Below, in pieces: positions 21,247 to 32,668 of a stretch of 64,000 nt of DNA. The stretch lies in the NCBI RefSeq assembly GCF_029784155.1, contig NC_073693.1:135521988-135585987 (forward strand). The letters run 5' to 3'. Origin of the DNA: Uranotaenia lowii. Taxonomy: Eukaryota; Arthropoda; Insecta; Diptera; Culicidae. The notes under the pieces are model-generated. The model did not search any database. It was given only the letters and a program-made list of their open reading frames with translations, and was not told the origin of the DNA. Position 1 is the stretch's first letter. Each line of letters begins with the position of its first letter. Made by a program: the position numbers and the translations under genes.

Positions 21247-21401
21247 GTTTTCATCTACTTTTTAAAGTTTCAGCCAACTAGGAAATAAACTATTTTAGTG
21301 TCTGAACACGAAACAATGATGTTATTCGCATATTACAGTTGTTTTCTATGGTTAAAAAAGCGATATCCCTTAAGGTGACCATTATGCCTTTATCTCCCCT
21401 A

Positions 21402-22105
21402 AAATTTTTGAAAGTCAAAGTATTACATCAAAAGGTATCGAAACCTTGTATGCAGATTTAATTTTTTTTAAGGTTTTTAGGTTTTAGGTAATTTTAACTT
21501 AGGTTGTGAGCAATCAAACTAATGAAAATTGTTTGACTAGCAATTGTCAAAAAATTCAGCTGAGAGAAGCTTAAACTATGAGAAAACTGGAAACGGACCA
21601 TTTTTTCGAAAAAAAAAACATCATGGCCTCAGAAATACTTGATCCATACGTTTTTCAATTTAAAATAAATGGTTGATGGTTAGGTATAAGATCTACCTCC
21701 ATTCTGGATTGATTTTATGAGGGGGGGGGGGTTGGGAAACAACGACAACAATTCAAAAAATACTTTTCATACAAGTTGAAATATCTCAGTAAATTGTAGA
21801 ACAATTTAAAATTTTTTTTATTAAAATGATCCAACAAACAACAAATGGTTGGAGTGTGTGAAAACTACAACAAAAAAGTAATGAAAGTCAAGTTACTTAG
21901 ACCCTTTGCTTTTGCAATTTCAGAAAAAAAAATGTCAAAAAATTTGAGTCATTTATAAAGTTTTTCGTAGAACAAAAGTTTTTTGTAATCATAATTCATA
22001 AAATTGAGCTCCGGTGAATGTTCTTTGTGAAATAAAAATTGGGTTCTAGAGGGTTAATAATGACAGGCATCAGGAATAAACATGTTTTATCAGCATCAAT
22101 TCCCT
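21402..22105. other. AT-rich region without supported features
   Basis: A run of about eleven G near 21721-21731 is the only feature of note. No frame, RNA or bounded repeat was recognised. Confidence 0.4.
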
Positions 22106-22109
22106 CTTC

Positions 22110-22665
22110 ATATTTTACCATTTCTCAGCTTTTCCGTTCCTCGGTCGGAAGTTTGGAATGAAGATTGAAGAGTGCAGAACTGACGAACTGTTATGGTTGT
22201 GCTGTGGTCGGTTGCAATTATTACGATTCGCCGGGGAGAACCCAAGAAGGGAAGGACATCGGGATCGCAATCACACAATCCGCCAAGTTCTCCATCAGGA
22301 GGAATGGTGAAGAAGCTAAAAAAAAATGTTGGTACGAAAGGGAAAAACAAAACTCGATCGTGCCGTGTGGTCAACTGACCGAATGCCAAAGTATTCCTTC
22401 AAGAGCGTCGCGACGACAGGAGGCAATCGTCTAACGGGACCTGGACGGGGCCCCCGGGGGGAAGTATTTCAGGATCTCAAGAGGCCACTTCGATGGTGGT
22501 GCTGCTGTTGCTGCAAATTTGCCCACTTCTGGCATCGCTCAAAATCCCATGATACTTACTCGCTTGGAGTGGCCTCACGTAGCTGAACTCTTGCACCGGA
22601 CCAGCACCAGGCCGACCTCCGGAAAGCGAGAAATCGTGTCCAGTTTTGTTGAGTGAGTTATTAAA
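22110..22665. other. GC-richer island with a minus-strand donor-like site
   Basis: Overlapping 61-93 codon frames on both strands share no family features. On minus the sequence AAGCGA|GTAAGTATC near 22564 is a near-perfect 5' splice site preceded by GC-richer sequence. This would suit a non-coding or short coding first exon of a leftward gene. Composition and one splice site are all there is. Confidence 0.2.
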
Positions 22666-22669
22666 GTTT

Positions 22670-24100
22670 GTTTACGTTCGAGGCAATAAAAAATAACAAT
22701 TAGAGAGAACTTCAATCTTCATGCTGTTTCGATATAGGAAGGCATGTCGACATCTGCAAACATGTCGATAAGAAATTTCAACCCTTACCGGTAATGGTTT
22801 TGAACCCTTATATTAACGAGTGGATGAAATCTGTAGGTCCTACTTAAGGGTTCTGAAAATGATGATAAGTGCTGAGGAAGATATTTGAAATGCTTCAACC
22901 GAGTCTTCGAACAAGCGTTCGCAAAACCAATTCGAATAAATGTCTTAACTGGTCAAAAATTCTATTTATTGATCTGAAACTTTTAGACTGTAAGAAAGAT
23001 CATCTTTGAGACATGAGATGGTTTTATATACTTGATTCAAATCAAAACTAAATGATATTTTAAAAATTAATTAACACACTTTGAAATTGACAATTTTTGC
23101 ATCATGCGTAAAATGCGTTAAGTTTCGCACCAAAGTTTCAAAAATGAAGGTATCCCTTCCATGCTCCAATTACTCGATCAGAATCGATTTTCCGTTTTTC
23201 AATTAATGTTGCGGCTTGTTCCAATTCGAAAGTAAATTACTCGGTGAACCTATCAACATGGTTTTTCCATTATCGCGGAACATAACTTGCCGTTGCGTTG
23301 AAGTCGTTGAATTCTTACAACAAATTTAGCCCAGCTACTGGATAGTTGATGTTACATGACTCCTGCCTGTCTTTCGTGTGGCGCGGCTGGCGGCCAACCA
23401 AAAGGCAACGAAACAAACTTAACGCACCTTCGAAGACGACGCAGAAGTTCTACCGGTTAGCTGCGAGCGAGAATTAATTCCATCACCAGCGACAACAACC
23501 GCTACAATTGCAATTCCAATAGCCAATCTGAGGTTCTCACAGAGGTGTTGCATAAAATTTAAAAATTGTTCAGATTACTTGCGATGATAGTGTGTTGGGA
23601 AAATGGCTTGTAAATATAAATACAGACCCCGTTCGATTTTATCAACAAGTCAGGACAAAGTTGAATGTTTTTTTCCATTCCTTGTTTTTTAGTAATTAAT
23701 GATAAAACATATCGATCGTGATTTTTAATTCTATTGGTCCTGTAGAAGTGCAGAATATAAGGTTATAGCCCAAAAAAAAGTTAAAGTTTTGACATGTTCC
23801 AAAATTGAATCGTGCCTAACTAGAGCAAGGTTTTCAAGTATTTAAGAGATGCGTCGTGAAGTAATGTATCAGCCTTGTACTTAACACCTACATTATACAA
23901 ATAATCTAGGAAAACATTTTCAAACAAGATCCCGTAACTACGCCCACAAATCTGACTCTACTCCAATAATGAACTTCCTTGGAGGTGGAATTATTGGTGT
24001 AAGATTCTTTGCCGGACCGGCAATAACAAGCTTTCTATTAACTGGCGTTGTTTTCCCAGCGAAAGAAAGAAAATAAAACATATACACCTACCATTAGACT
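22670..24100. other. Region without supported genes
   Basis: A moderate-GC block at 23340-23530 ('gtggcgcggctggcggcc') stands out against AT-rich flanks. No frame, splice pair or terminal repeat could be assigned to it. Confidence 0.3.
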
Positions 24101-24106
24101 AATTCA

Positions 24107-24869
24107 TTTTTGGTCAATTTTGAATTTCTCAAACCCTGTGGTCTTAACAGCTTCGATTTGGTTCAAAACTAATCCATGACTTTTTGCAGAATTTTTGAGT
24201 AACGTTTACATGAGTAAATTTGAACTTTTAGGGTTGTATGGGAAAAAAGAATATTGTGTACTGAAAAATCTACATTATTTTTGTTTCTTCTGGGGAGCCT
24301 GCTATTGGTTTTTGTGCCAATTTATAAATTTTCTTAAGAATTTTTTTCTCTGAACAAATTTGTCGAAGACCGTGACTTCGTATCTTATTAAAAAAATAAG
24401 TTGAATTGGTGCATGACTTTTGGCATTGCAAAACAATAAATTAAATTGCTTCACTGCTGGGTGCCTAGCGAGGTATGCATGACTACTTTTCATGCAATAC
24501 TTCGCGAGGTATCAGCAGTGATTTCAATTGAATTTATAGTTTTCCAATGTCAAAAGACATATCCCTGTTAAACAGCTAATAACGTTTTTGCCTAATAAGA
24601 TACGAATTTCCGGTCTTCAACAAAGTTGTTCAGCGGACAATTTCCTTTAAAGAATTTATAAATTGGCACATAACCAAAAGCTGGCTCGGTTCCACAAAAA
24701 ATTATGTAGATTTTTCAGTACAAAACATTCATTTTCCCATACAACCCTAAAAGTTCAAATTTACTCATGTAAACGTTACTTAAAAGCTCTGCAAAAATCA
24801 TGGATGAGTTTTGAACCAAATCGAAGCTGTTAAAACCCCAGAAATTGAGAAATTCAAAATTGACCCCAA
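24107..24869. mobile_element. Large foldback element, ~365-bp arms
   Basis: The left arm (24107 to about 24480) and right arm (about 24490 to 24869) are inverted copies. Examples: 'acagcttcgatttggttcaa' on the left with 'ttgaaccaaatcgaagctgt' on the right, and 'cctaataagatacga' on the right with its complement on the left. The centre is a short GC-richer stem around 'gcctagcgaggtatgcatga'. Arms have diverged by point changes and small gaps. There is no transposase and no clear target duplication. Three 60-75 codon frames inside and overlapping the right end come from the palindrome. A relative of the central and right part is at 55900-56150. Confidence 0.85.
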
Positions 24870-25334
24870 ATCGACTCAGTCTAATATCCCATATCCTATC
24901 ACAAGACAAAAGCAGGATGGAAAAAATCGCCAGCAAGGATATTGTTTAAATACCAAAAATGATGCTGTTTCTGAAGCCAAAAATCTTTATAGAAAAAACG
25001 AAAATAATAGAGGGATAGTTACTCTTTCTTCCAAATAAAGTTTAAAGCAGGCATTCCAAAGTGGCTCTTCTCGGGCACACACAGTTTTTAGAAGTCTTTT
25101 CGTGCATTTATCTCGGCATAGCAAAAATTGGAGGTTTTCCAGTATTTGAGCATCATTTTCCGATTTATGACTGATTTTAAGATTGAGTGTGTCTCATCAA
25201 AACACTACATGCGATCAAGTCGAAACTCGACAATCTATGTAATTTTTGAAGGTCGCCATGGAAAGATGAAAGCAACTGTACACATGATTAAACACGGTGT
25301 CTCCGTTTTATGGAACCATTTTATTTATCGAAAA

Positions 25335-25364
25335 TCGCTAATCGCTAATCGCTATCGCTAATTT
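25335..25364 (+). repeat. Short CGCTAAT microsatellite
   Basis: About four copies of 'cgctaat' (one shortened) occur in a row. This resembles the CACTAAT run at 774-800 and may mark the tail of the same kind of dispersed repeat. Confidence 0.7.
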
Positions 25365-25609
25365 TTGCACCCCTGGAAATTTTTAAATACAAAGTTGATG
25401 TTAAGATTTTTTAATCTTCATTTCCATTTTTATCGAAAAAACAATGAAAGATATCTAAACCTTCGTGTACTTCTGACAAAAATGAACAAGTTTGAAATTT
25501 CACTAGAAAACTCATATTCGACCACACTTTTACATACACGAATGCCTTCAAAAACGCTAACTATTAAAATGAAACATGAACAAAGGATGATTTTTTTTGG
25601 TTTTATATA

Positions 25610-26284
25610 GGGGAAAGTCGGGTAAGACGGATACCCTGAGGTAGAATCGCAATAGAGAATCAGATATTGCTATTTTCATCGCAGTTTTCGTTCAGATTGG
25701 CAGTTTAGGTTGTTTGCTATCGCATTAACCATTGGAATTAGTAAATTTACTTCATCGAGACTGTTTGTATAGCTATCTAAAACATACTTGAAAATTGCAC
25801 TTGGACGGGTAAAACGGACACTGCTCAGAAAAGTTACATTTTGCTACAAAAAATTGCTGTAAAAGTAGATATTTTTGTGAGTTAAGTATTTGAAAAGGTT
25901 TTTTTCAACCAAAATGAAACCAACTTGTCCAGGTCCAGAAGCGAAACAGTGTGGTTTCGGAAGTCCGTATTTTATAGGCGCTTTTTTCACCGGAGATTCT
26001 GTTTTTACAGGTTTTGTGGCCTGTTTGAGATGTTGAATGCTTTTCGACCGACAGTTGCTCTTGCCAAGGTCTTCTGAAGGCATATGGAGGATCAAACCGA
26101 TGATAAATTTAAAATACCTGGAGAAACTTATGTGTCCGTTTTAACTCAAGCTTGAAGTGTCTGTCTTACTCGCCTTAGTCACTTTTTTTCAAAACGTTTG
26201 TTGTTTAAGCCCTTTGACCGAAATTCACTGAATTGTTGAAAGAGTCCGTTTTACCCGCTTTGTCCGTCTTACCCGACTTTCCCC
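25610..26284. mobile_element. TA-flanked element G (word GACGGA)
   Basis: The 675-bp element is flanked by TA (25608-25609 and 26285-26286). Both ends read inward GGGGAAAGTCGGGTAAGACG, identical for 22 bases. The unit GGGTAA(G/A)ACGGA is doubled at the right end (again as GCGGGTAAAACGGAC), and occurs inside at 25806 ('gacgggtaaaacggac') and, inverted, at 26130-26170 ('gtccgttttaactc', 'gtctgtcttactcg'). There is no transposase frame; the minus frame 25844-26095 has no recognisable domain. This is the cleanest member of the group. Confidence 0.88.
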
Positions 26285-26289
26285 TATGA

Positions 26290-27235
26290 CATTTTACCAA
26301 CCTTGTGGTAACTTAGTAGGATTTTTTACGTTCCCGGGATCGAGAAATCCGATGACCTATTTCCTGGGAGTTACCGCATTCCCGGGAAAAAGGAGAATTC
26401 CCCCTCTGCTGCATACGAAAACATAGAGATATTTGACCCATTCCAAGCGCCCCTCAACCGGAGAACCGATTTTTATTTTTCGTTGTTAAAAAATAATTTT
26501 TTTCAGCATTAGAAAAGTTATTTCTTGAGCTGCATTTTCCATCAAAAGATATTTAGTTACCTGTTTTTAGAATTGAGTATGTTGTTGTTGAAATTTAACA
26601 ACTTTATTATGGAATAAACTGATTTTAACAGTGATTCTTTATTTGAAACATAACTTTGTCAAAAAACTAGCTTTAAAAAAATTATTGCATAATGATTGCA
26701 AAAGGCCATTTTTATAGCATGATGTTAAATTAAGAATAATCACAGCAACTTCGCACTCTAGAATCGGTGATAAAGGTATCTATTTTTAAGCGTTGTGACG
26801 TCACGAAAATGCTACTGTTTTTTAGTTCATGCTTCCTTTAATCGTTTGAGTTTGGGGAACAATTGATTTGAGAATAAACAAACAATCAGAAACATGAAAT
26901 CATCATCGATTTTTTAAAAGAATATCTGTAAATCATACTATTGATAGTCATCTCTGATTTGAATAAAAATCTTGCAAGGAGCTATCTGCAAGATTTTTTT
27001 TTCCAAAAAATTTATAATACCTTAATGGAAAATTAAATTTTTCATAACATTATTTAAAAAATCTGTCCTTTATTGAAACTTCCACCTCAAAGAAAGTTAC
27101 TAGAAAATCCAAATCAAACCCCGTATTCACGTTCAATCTCACGAAGAGACTTTTAACTGAATTACAAATTTGTCATAACGGAAGTTTTGTGAATAACTAT
27201 AATTAAAAAAAAATAGCCGATAGGAATTTCAGGAA
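26290..27235. other. AT-rich region without supported features
   Basis: No credible frame or bounded repeat was seen. Confidence 0.4.
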
Positions 27236-27239
27236 TTTG

Positions 27240-27440
27240 TGCAAAACTGGGTTTTCATGTTCCATCTAAACAAAATTTCTCATAATTCCATACAAATTTT
27301 AGGCTCATTGCGCAATCTATTTCCGTGGTCCGATCCCCCAAATTTAGCATTGAATTTTGTGCTAGGCCTAGGATCTATTGTAGTTTGCAAATTATGAGAT
27401 TTTCATAAGTCGGCTGAATTAGGCACTCTAGTGTCCGTTA
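27240..27440. repeat. Fragment related to the nested hAT MITE at 30306-31071
   Basis: Shared phrases in order with 30700-30850: 'ccata.aaa.tttaggctc', 'gcgca.tctatttc.gtg.tc', 'ccgatc', 'tgctaggcctaggatc'. Roughly 150 bases align by eye with many differences. The termini are not recognisable, so this is an old internal fragment or a shared captured sequence. Confidence 0.55.
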
Positions 27441-28100
27441 ACTAACTTTTAATAGATCGAAGGCTTTTGAAATTATCATTAATTTTTCTTTTCCTTTACA
27501 ATGAAATATTGAAGAAAAAAAAAAGATTCAAAAACATATTTAAACGCTTTTATAAATCTCTCCTAGTATTGGTTTTTTTCTCTAAATAATATTTACATGA
27601 TCGCACAAATAAATTTCGAATGAAATTTATGTACGCAGTGTTGCAAACCTTATCTGCTTATATGGGCCTTTTAGATTAAATGCCCTTAATTTTTTGGGAA
27701 TAAATGGATCGATTTCATCACCAAATCACTTTACTTGTTAAGTTTTTTTTAACATTTTTAGTAAGTTAGGCATTAATTTTAAGATTATACTTTGATTTAT
27801 TTCATGTTGTTGACTATAAAATGTTGTGACATCACAACACTTTGCCAAACCATGCTTAAAAAAATGGAAGAGCGAAAAAACGCAGTTTTGTTAAAAAAAC
27901 TGAAAAGTGGAAAAAGTGGCGCGTTTTTTTTTGTTAAATCTCATTTATTTGAAACGGCTCGTATTTATCGCTCGATTTTAAGGGACCAAAATCACTGTAT
28001 GCTTTTAATTTATAATTCATGGCTTCTAGTTCTAGTGCATTTGGAAAATTTAGGGTAGAAATAGATTTGAATAGAAAGAGTAAAGATTCAGACATTTAAA

Positions 28101-28438
28101 TCAATAAAAATCAATAGTTTTGAGAAAAAGATAAATTTTAAACATATAGCCTAAGCCCATTACAGCCAACACATCTCTTACTGGAGTGTAAGGTTGTTTT
28201 CCTCGGGCCCTTAGGGAGTCCTTTAACTTAGATCTGGCGATAAAATGGATTTCACTCGACAAAATAATATGCTCGATGTCATGATAACCAAGGGCGCAAG
28301 AACACAAATTGCTGTCAGCCAGATTAACGCGGAAGGGTGAAGCTTCTGAAGAGTAGTGGTTGGACATGTGTCGGGAATATAGTTTAATAAAATCTCGACT
28401 GAAGTTCAAACCTTTGAACCATGGCTTAATACTTACTT
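28101..28438 (-). pseudogene. LINE carboxy-terminal fragment, LOA/Lian-like
   Basis: The minus frame from 28438 reads PKVSIKPWFKGLNFSRDFIK, then SRHMSNHYSS, and CSCALGYHDIEHII, ending with KQPYTPVRDVLAVMGLGYMF and FLKTID before a stop. The arrangement Cys-x-Cys...HDIEH followed by PVRDVLA and FLKTID is typical of the ORF2 carboxy terminus in mosquito LOA-clade LINEs; the last Cys of the zinc motif is replaced by Ser. A stop (TGA) lies just upstream of the homology, and no reverse transcriptase is attached. This is a 5'-truncated or decayed insertion. Confidence 0.75.
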
Positions 28439-28444
28439 TGGGAA

Positions 28445-29740
28445 ATCAAAAAGTGGCACGTTGTGACGGCACGATTTGTTTTGCTTATATTTTGATAACT
28501 ATTTGTTTAATAAAAATACGTTTGGTTCCAAATTGAAGCTAATTAAATTTTGACCCAAGAAGGTATATTTTTTTTCAATGTGCGATTTGAACTGAAAAAT
28601 CTACAAACAAAATACCAAAAAATTGTTTTGCAACTAGGATTGTTTGAAATCCTGGAAAAGATCGATTCCCAAGATGGATTCAGCTGAATAATTCCAAGAT
28701 CGATCCACCTAAAAAATCGAAGCAAAATAATCGATTTCTCCAAGATCGATCTTTTATTTTTTTTGGTAAAGAGGGTTGTTGTCTGAGGGCTTCCTAATGC
28801 TACATTTAAAAGTGAAAAACAACAGGAAAGTTTGAAATTGAAAAATTTATGTTTTCAAATTCAACATCAGAATATTTATAATAATTTTCAAGCGATTTTC
28901 ATAGAATTAAGAACATAAACCTATCTTGACATGATGGAATTCTAAAAGAAAAGACACCCCTTCTACCTTAGGAAATGGGGGGTTCCAATAAAAATAATTG
29001 TGAAAATATTTTTGAATCGATCATTTTTAAGTCCTATCTAATTTGATACCTACGTATATTTATACAAATTTATATATTTTCGGAAAACATGTTTTTACAT
29101 TTTCCAGCAAGCCAATTTAACGCAGAAGTACTTTGAGTGTGCAGTTGTTTGATGGTGGAATAAAAGAAACAAATTTGCAAAAATCTATACTTTTTTTCAA
29201 GTATCGATTTCTTAATGTGTTTTTTTTATGGAAAATTTAAAATATCTTGAAAGGAAGGGTTAAAATTATTCGTTAGTGCGTAATGATCTCATGCAGAAAT
29301 CATTGTCAGTTTTAAATTAAAATAAAATGTGCATTAATTATGATAAATTTTTTTACTGAATAAAAGCACAATTTTAATTAGTTTAAATTTATCAAAATAC
29401 ATTCTTTCGTCGAGCATCTCCCAAAAATCTTTATTGTTAAGTGCATGACTAATCGCCTTGGTATATTTTGTTCGCGCGTTTGCAGCCTATTTTCTTCTGT
29501 ATGTTTAGGTACGTTTGTAGCTGGTGAAAATTCAAACAAATTTTAAGTAGATATAGTTATTTTGTAGTAATCGATGAAATATTTCCTTTCTCATTTATTG
29601 TTCCCAACGTCTCTTTAAACTCTCCGGTATCTTCAAAATACCTATCTCCTCGCTCGAATATGCTTGAATAAGTTCCAACGCACTGGCCATTTTAATGAAA
29701 TAGTAAAAAATTGTTTAATTTCTTTGATTCGGAAGCTTGC
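28445..29740. other. AT-rich region without supported features
   Basis: Short frames only. Repeats of 'gatcgat' near 28660-28750 are low-complexity. No bounded element found. Confidence 0.4.
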
Positions 29741-29747
29741 ACAAGCC

Positions 29748-29832
29748 TACTAACTACCGTAGTTAGTAGGACATTAGACTCTTCGGCGTATAATCGTTAA
29801 TACTAAACTTTCGTTTTTACGCCGAAGTGACT
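29748..29832. repeat. Two adjacent small palindromes beside a TA-flanked element
   Basis: 29748-29772 is a perfect 12+1+12 palindrome (arms 'cctactaactac' and 'gtagttagtagg'). Directly after it, 'cttcggcgta' (29780) pairs with 'tacgccgaag' (29817) around a ~27-base loop. Both lie just left of the end of the element at 29841. They may be a separate tiny foldback or the footprint of a lost insertion. Confidence 0.7.
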
Positions 29833-29840
29833 AATGTGTA

Positions 29841-31533
29841 CCGTAAAACGAGGTAACTTTGATCACCGGGGTAAATTTGACCAACAATAAACTTTTCCAC
29901 GTTATCATCAATAACTCAGTCTATAGTATGAATTTTTGAAAACTGTTTTATACGTTTGAAATCCATTAATTGAGTAACAATTAGGCAAAATTTGGTTTGT
30001 GTTTGAAATTTTTCTCTGTTAGTAAAAATCTAATTTCAGAATCCTGGAAAATCTATGTTTTCTAAGGCTCACGAACAAACAGCTCTCCTGATGATACCAA
30101 AAAGCATTTAGAAGCAAGCGGATCGTTTAATGTGAAAGAACAACTTATAGTGCAATTTTTATAGTCATTTAATGATAAATTTTTGATATATAAAAAATAA
30201 AGACATTTTCGAAGAGTAAGCTTGTATTGGATAAATGGATAGAAACCCTATCAAATCGTTAACTTTAAAAAAAAATGAAAATGGAATTAGTGGGAGGGTC
30301 TAGGGTAGGGTTACCAGATCCCGCAACACCAAAAAGAGTACATTGAGATCATTTACCAAAAAAGTCAGAAGAGACGACATAACTCCGGTTTTCTTAGCTC
30401 CCAGCCATCAGGTTGGTACAAGATTGATTCAATTATCGAGCTTTGTTCCCGAATGGTATGCAAAACTGAAGGAAAAGGTTGTACATATTTCGTATTATCT
30501 GAGGAGGCCACTACTACCTCAAATAAGCGGGGTTCTACTTTAATTGGAAACCAAGATATTTCCATTCAATCAAATTCTGTCAATTTGTTGGAGTTACGCA
30601 AAAGTTGGATTATTCGAAGAGATAGCAGTATTTATATGTTATGCTGAAAAACCACAAAAAAAAAAACAGTATAAAATAATCAATTTTAAAAAGAGCTTTC
30701 TCAAAATCCCATAAAAACTTTAGGCTCGTTTAGCGACTATTTCTCGTGATCCGATCTGGCCCAAATTTGGCATGAAACCTTGTACTAGGCCTAGGATCAA
30801 TTTAAGCCTGCAGCGCATAACATATCACAAGCTTGAAATTTCTCATACAAATGTGGGGCGGTCTACTATAGATGCATGTTAATGAAAACAATATGTTGAA
30901 TAGTTCCTTTCGTAGTGTTAGCATAATATGTGAAACAATCTCATAAAATGGAAGAAGTACGTCTTTCAAAAAAGAGTACATTTATTAAAATTCCACCAAA
31001 AGAAGATAACGCCCATTTCTCGACCGAAAAAGAGTACATGTACTCTTAAAAGAGTACGTATGGTAACCCTAGTCTAGGGGAATGTGTGAAGGTAACGTTT
31101 AATTTGTATTTTGAAGCTCAAACTATTTAGCAAATAATATAATTTTTGCCCCTAAATGTAGGCAGTATCATAGTTCTTTTTTCAATCATAAATATTTTTT
31201 AAATAATACGTAAAAATTCAAGCTATAATTGATAAACTAGCATATGTAAATATTATGAAGGTGTTTTGTATCCTTTATGATCCAAAAATCTCGTTGAAAA
31301 CCGTCAGAATAGAGACTGATCAATGTAACCCCAAAGCATAAAATTCTGAACAGAGACGAAAACGATTTTTAAATCAAATTAAAAGAAGTCTAATAATTTT
31401 CTGCATCCATATTTTACGTTCAAAGGAGTCCAGTACTGGTTTTAAAAATATAGAACATGCCACATTCGCCTGAAAAGAAAAAAAATATTCGAAAAATATT
31501 TAAAAAAGTGATCAATCTTACCCCGGCTTACGG
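29841..31533 (-). mobile_element. TA-flanked element C (word TTTGATCAC), interrupted by a hAT MITE
   Basis: It is flanked by TA (29839-29840 and 31534-31535). The left end is CCGTAAAACGAGGTAACTTT, then GATCACCGGGGTAAATTTGA, the motif written twice. The right end read inward is CCGTAAGCCGGGGTAAGATT, then GATCAC. Without the nested hAT the element is about 0.92 kb. It is the same family as the element at 47730-48683, in the opposite orientation: 'ggctcacgaacaaacagctc' here is inverted there, as is the block around 'gcccctaaatgtaggcag'. No transposase frame. Confidence 0.85.
30306..31071. mobile_element. Nested hAT MITE with exact 8-bp duplication
   Basis: The 766-bp insertion lies inside element C. 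Ends are TAGGGTTACCA (30306-30316) and its complement TGGTAACCCTA (31061-31071), bounded by GTCTAGGG on both sides (30298-30305 and 31072-31079). The 8-bp duplication identifies the hAT superfamily. Repeats of 'aagagtac' lie near both ends. Frames of 64-66 codons within it show no transposase motif. Confidence 0.92.
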
Positions 31534-31539
31534 TATTTA

Positions 31540-31862
31540 AAACTTATGTAGGCAAAGTAAGGAGTTGTAATCCGATAGACTATATTTTAGATACATTTTA
31601 GAACAGATTGTACAGATTATATTTCGTTAAAATTCTTGGAGTAATGAATGTTAAACTTAAAGAGAAAATCGCTTTTATTGGCGAAAACACAAAATGGTTT
31701 ATACGTCACTTCGTCATAACACGGCAGATTGTTACTTGACTGATTAAAACAATTCCATCATTTTAAGTCAGTTCAATTGGTGGTGAAATGCTTATTTTGA
31801 ATATTCTACATATTTAGAAAGCTATCTATTAATTCGGGTTAGATTATATTAGTGGCATTTTA
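31540..31862. other. AT-rich spacer without supported features
   Basis: Nothing recognised between the TA-flanked element and the terminal-repeat-like block at 31864. Confidence 0.4.
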
Positions 31863-31863
31863 G

Positions 31864-32100
31864 CATAAGATTGCCAGAATTTTTCCCGGACGTATCTGGG
31901 TCGGGCAAATCCAATCAATTTTATCTAAAAAACAGCAAAATCCGTCGACGTCAAAATTGTCAACCCAAAATCCACACAAATTTAATCAAAACCTCGGATT
32001 TATTCTACAGAAATCAAAAGGAAAATACTTGAAATATTATTTTCCTTAAAATCACAGCAGATGATTTTAAATCGTATTTAGGCCTAAAAAAACCGGCCAT
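31864..32100 (+). mobile_element. End fragment related to the MITE at 57402-57902
   Basis: AAGATTGCCAGAATTTTTCC followed by 'cggacgtatctgggtcgggc' matches the end of the 57402 element read inward (AAGGTTGCCAGAATTTTTTC, then C/G-rich 'ccggg' words). A matching second end was not found, so this is a truncated copy. Confidence 0.5.
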
Positions 32101-32668
32101 GATTATTTTGTTAAAATTTGTTCAAATAACTTCTTTTTGGACCCAAAAACCAAAAAAAAAAAAATAACAATTCAATTTGAGTTTTTTTTAGTAAGATTTT
32201 GCCAAAAAAAAATTAATAAATACGAGCTAAATCCGAACTTTTTTTTCAACGAAATCTTTGGTGTTATTTATAAAAACTTTAAAAAAAAAATTATTTGTTG
32301 TGGCATCCAGTGATTTAGAATGCAAATTCTCAAAAATTACCTTCATAACAATACATCCATTACTCCTCCACGAAGTTCTTAATATGTTGATAAAAGACAA
32401 ATTTAAAATTTTAATAGTCATTGGATAACTTCATTAATATTAAATTTGTCAATAAAAATCCTTAATTCAACTGTCTTTATAATTCTTAGTAAACATGTCC
32501 ACAAGAACATCTCGAGACAGTTACGCCCATGAGCATTCCTTAAAATGTACATTTGTTTGCGGAGGAAGTACCCACCTGATGTTTGAAAGTACGCGAAACA
32601 AGTTGACTGACGGCTTCTGGTAAACTTGAAGTGCACCTTCAATTTTTTTCTGCTCTGTTTTCCTGTAG

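Larger units (their letters stand above)
20200..21399. mobile_element. TA-flanked element A, copy 2, left-truncated and carrying two insertions
   Basis: Blocks match the copy at 10879-11923 in order: 'actgcaacattatgtacaca', 'ggggcgaacagagca', 'cggggcacgatgagcgtttc', 'ctagcagcgaatt', 'gacttcatcgagttgaattc'. The right end reads 'attatgcctttatctcccc' before TA (21400-21401). The left end is missing. It contains a SINE (20681-20871) and a solo LTR (21047-21246), both absent from copy 1, which makes the empty sites visible. A ~50-bp inverted repeat (20395-20450 and 20640-20690) around a GC-richer loop is also unique to this copy. Confidence 0.8.

Noticed and set aside
30343..30647. Short overlapping frames as a hAT transposase remnant
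   Set aside because: No catalytic or dimerisation motif can be seen, and the frames are under 70 codons.
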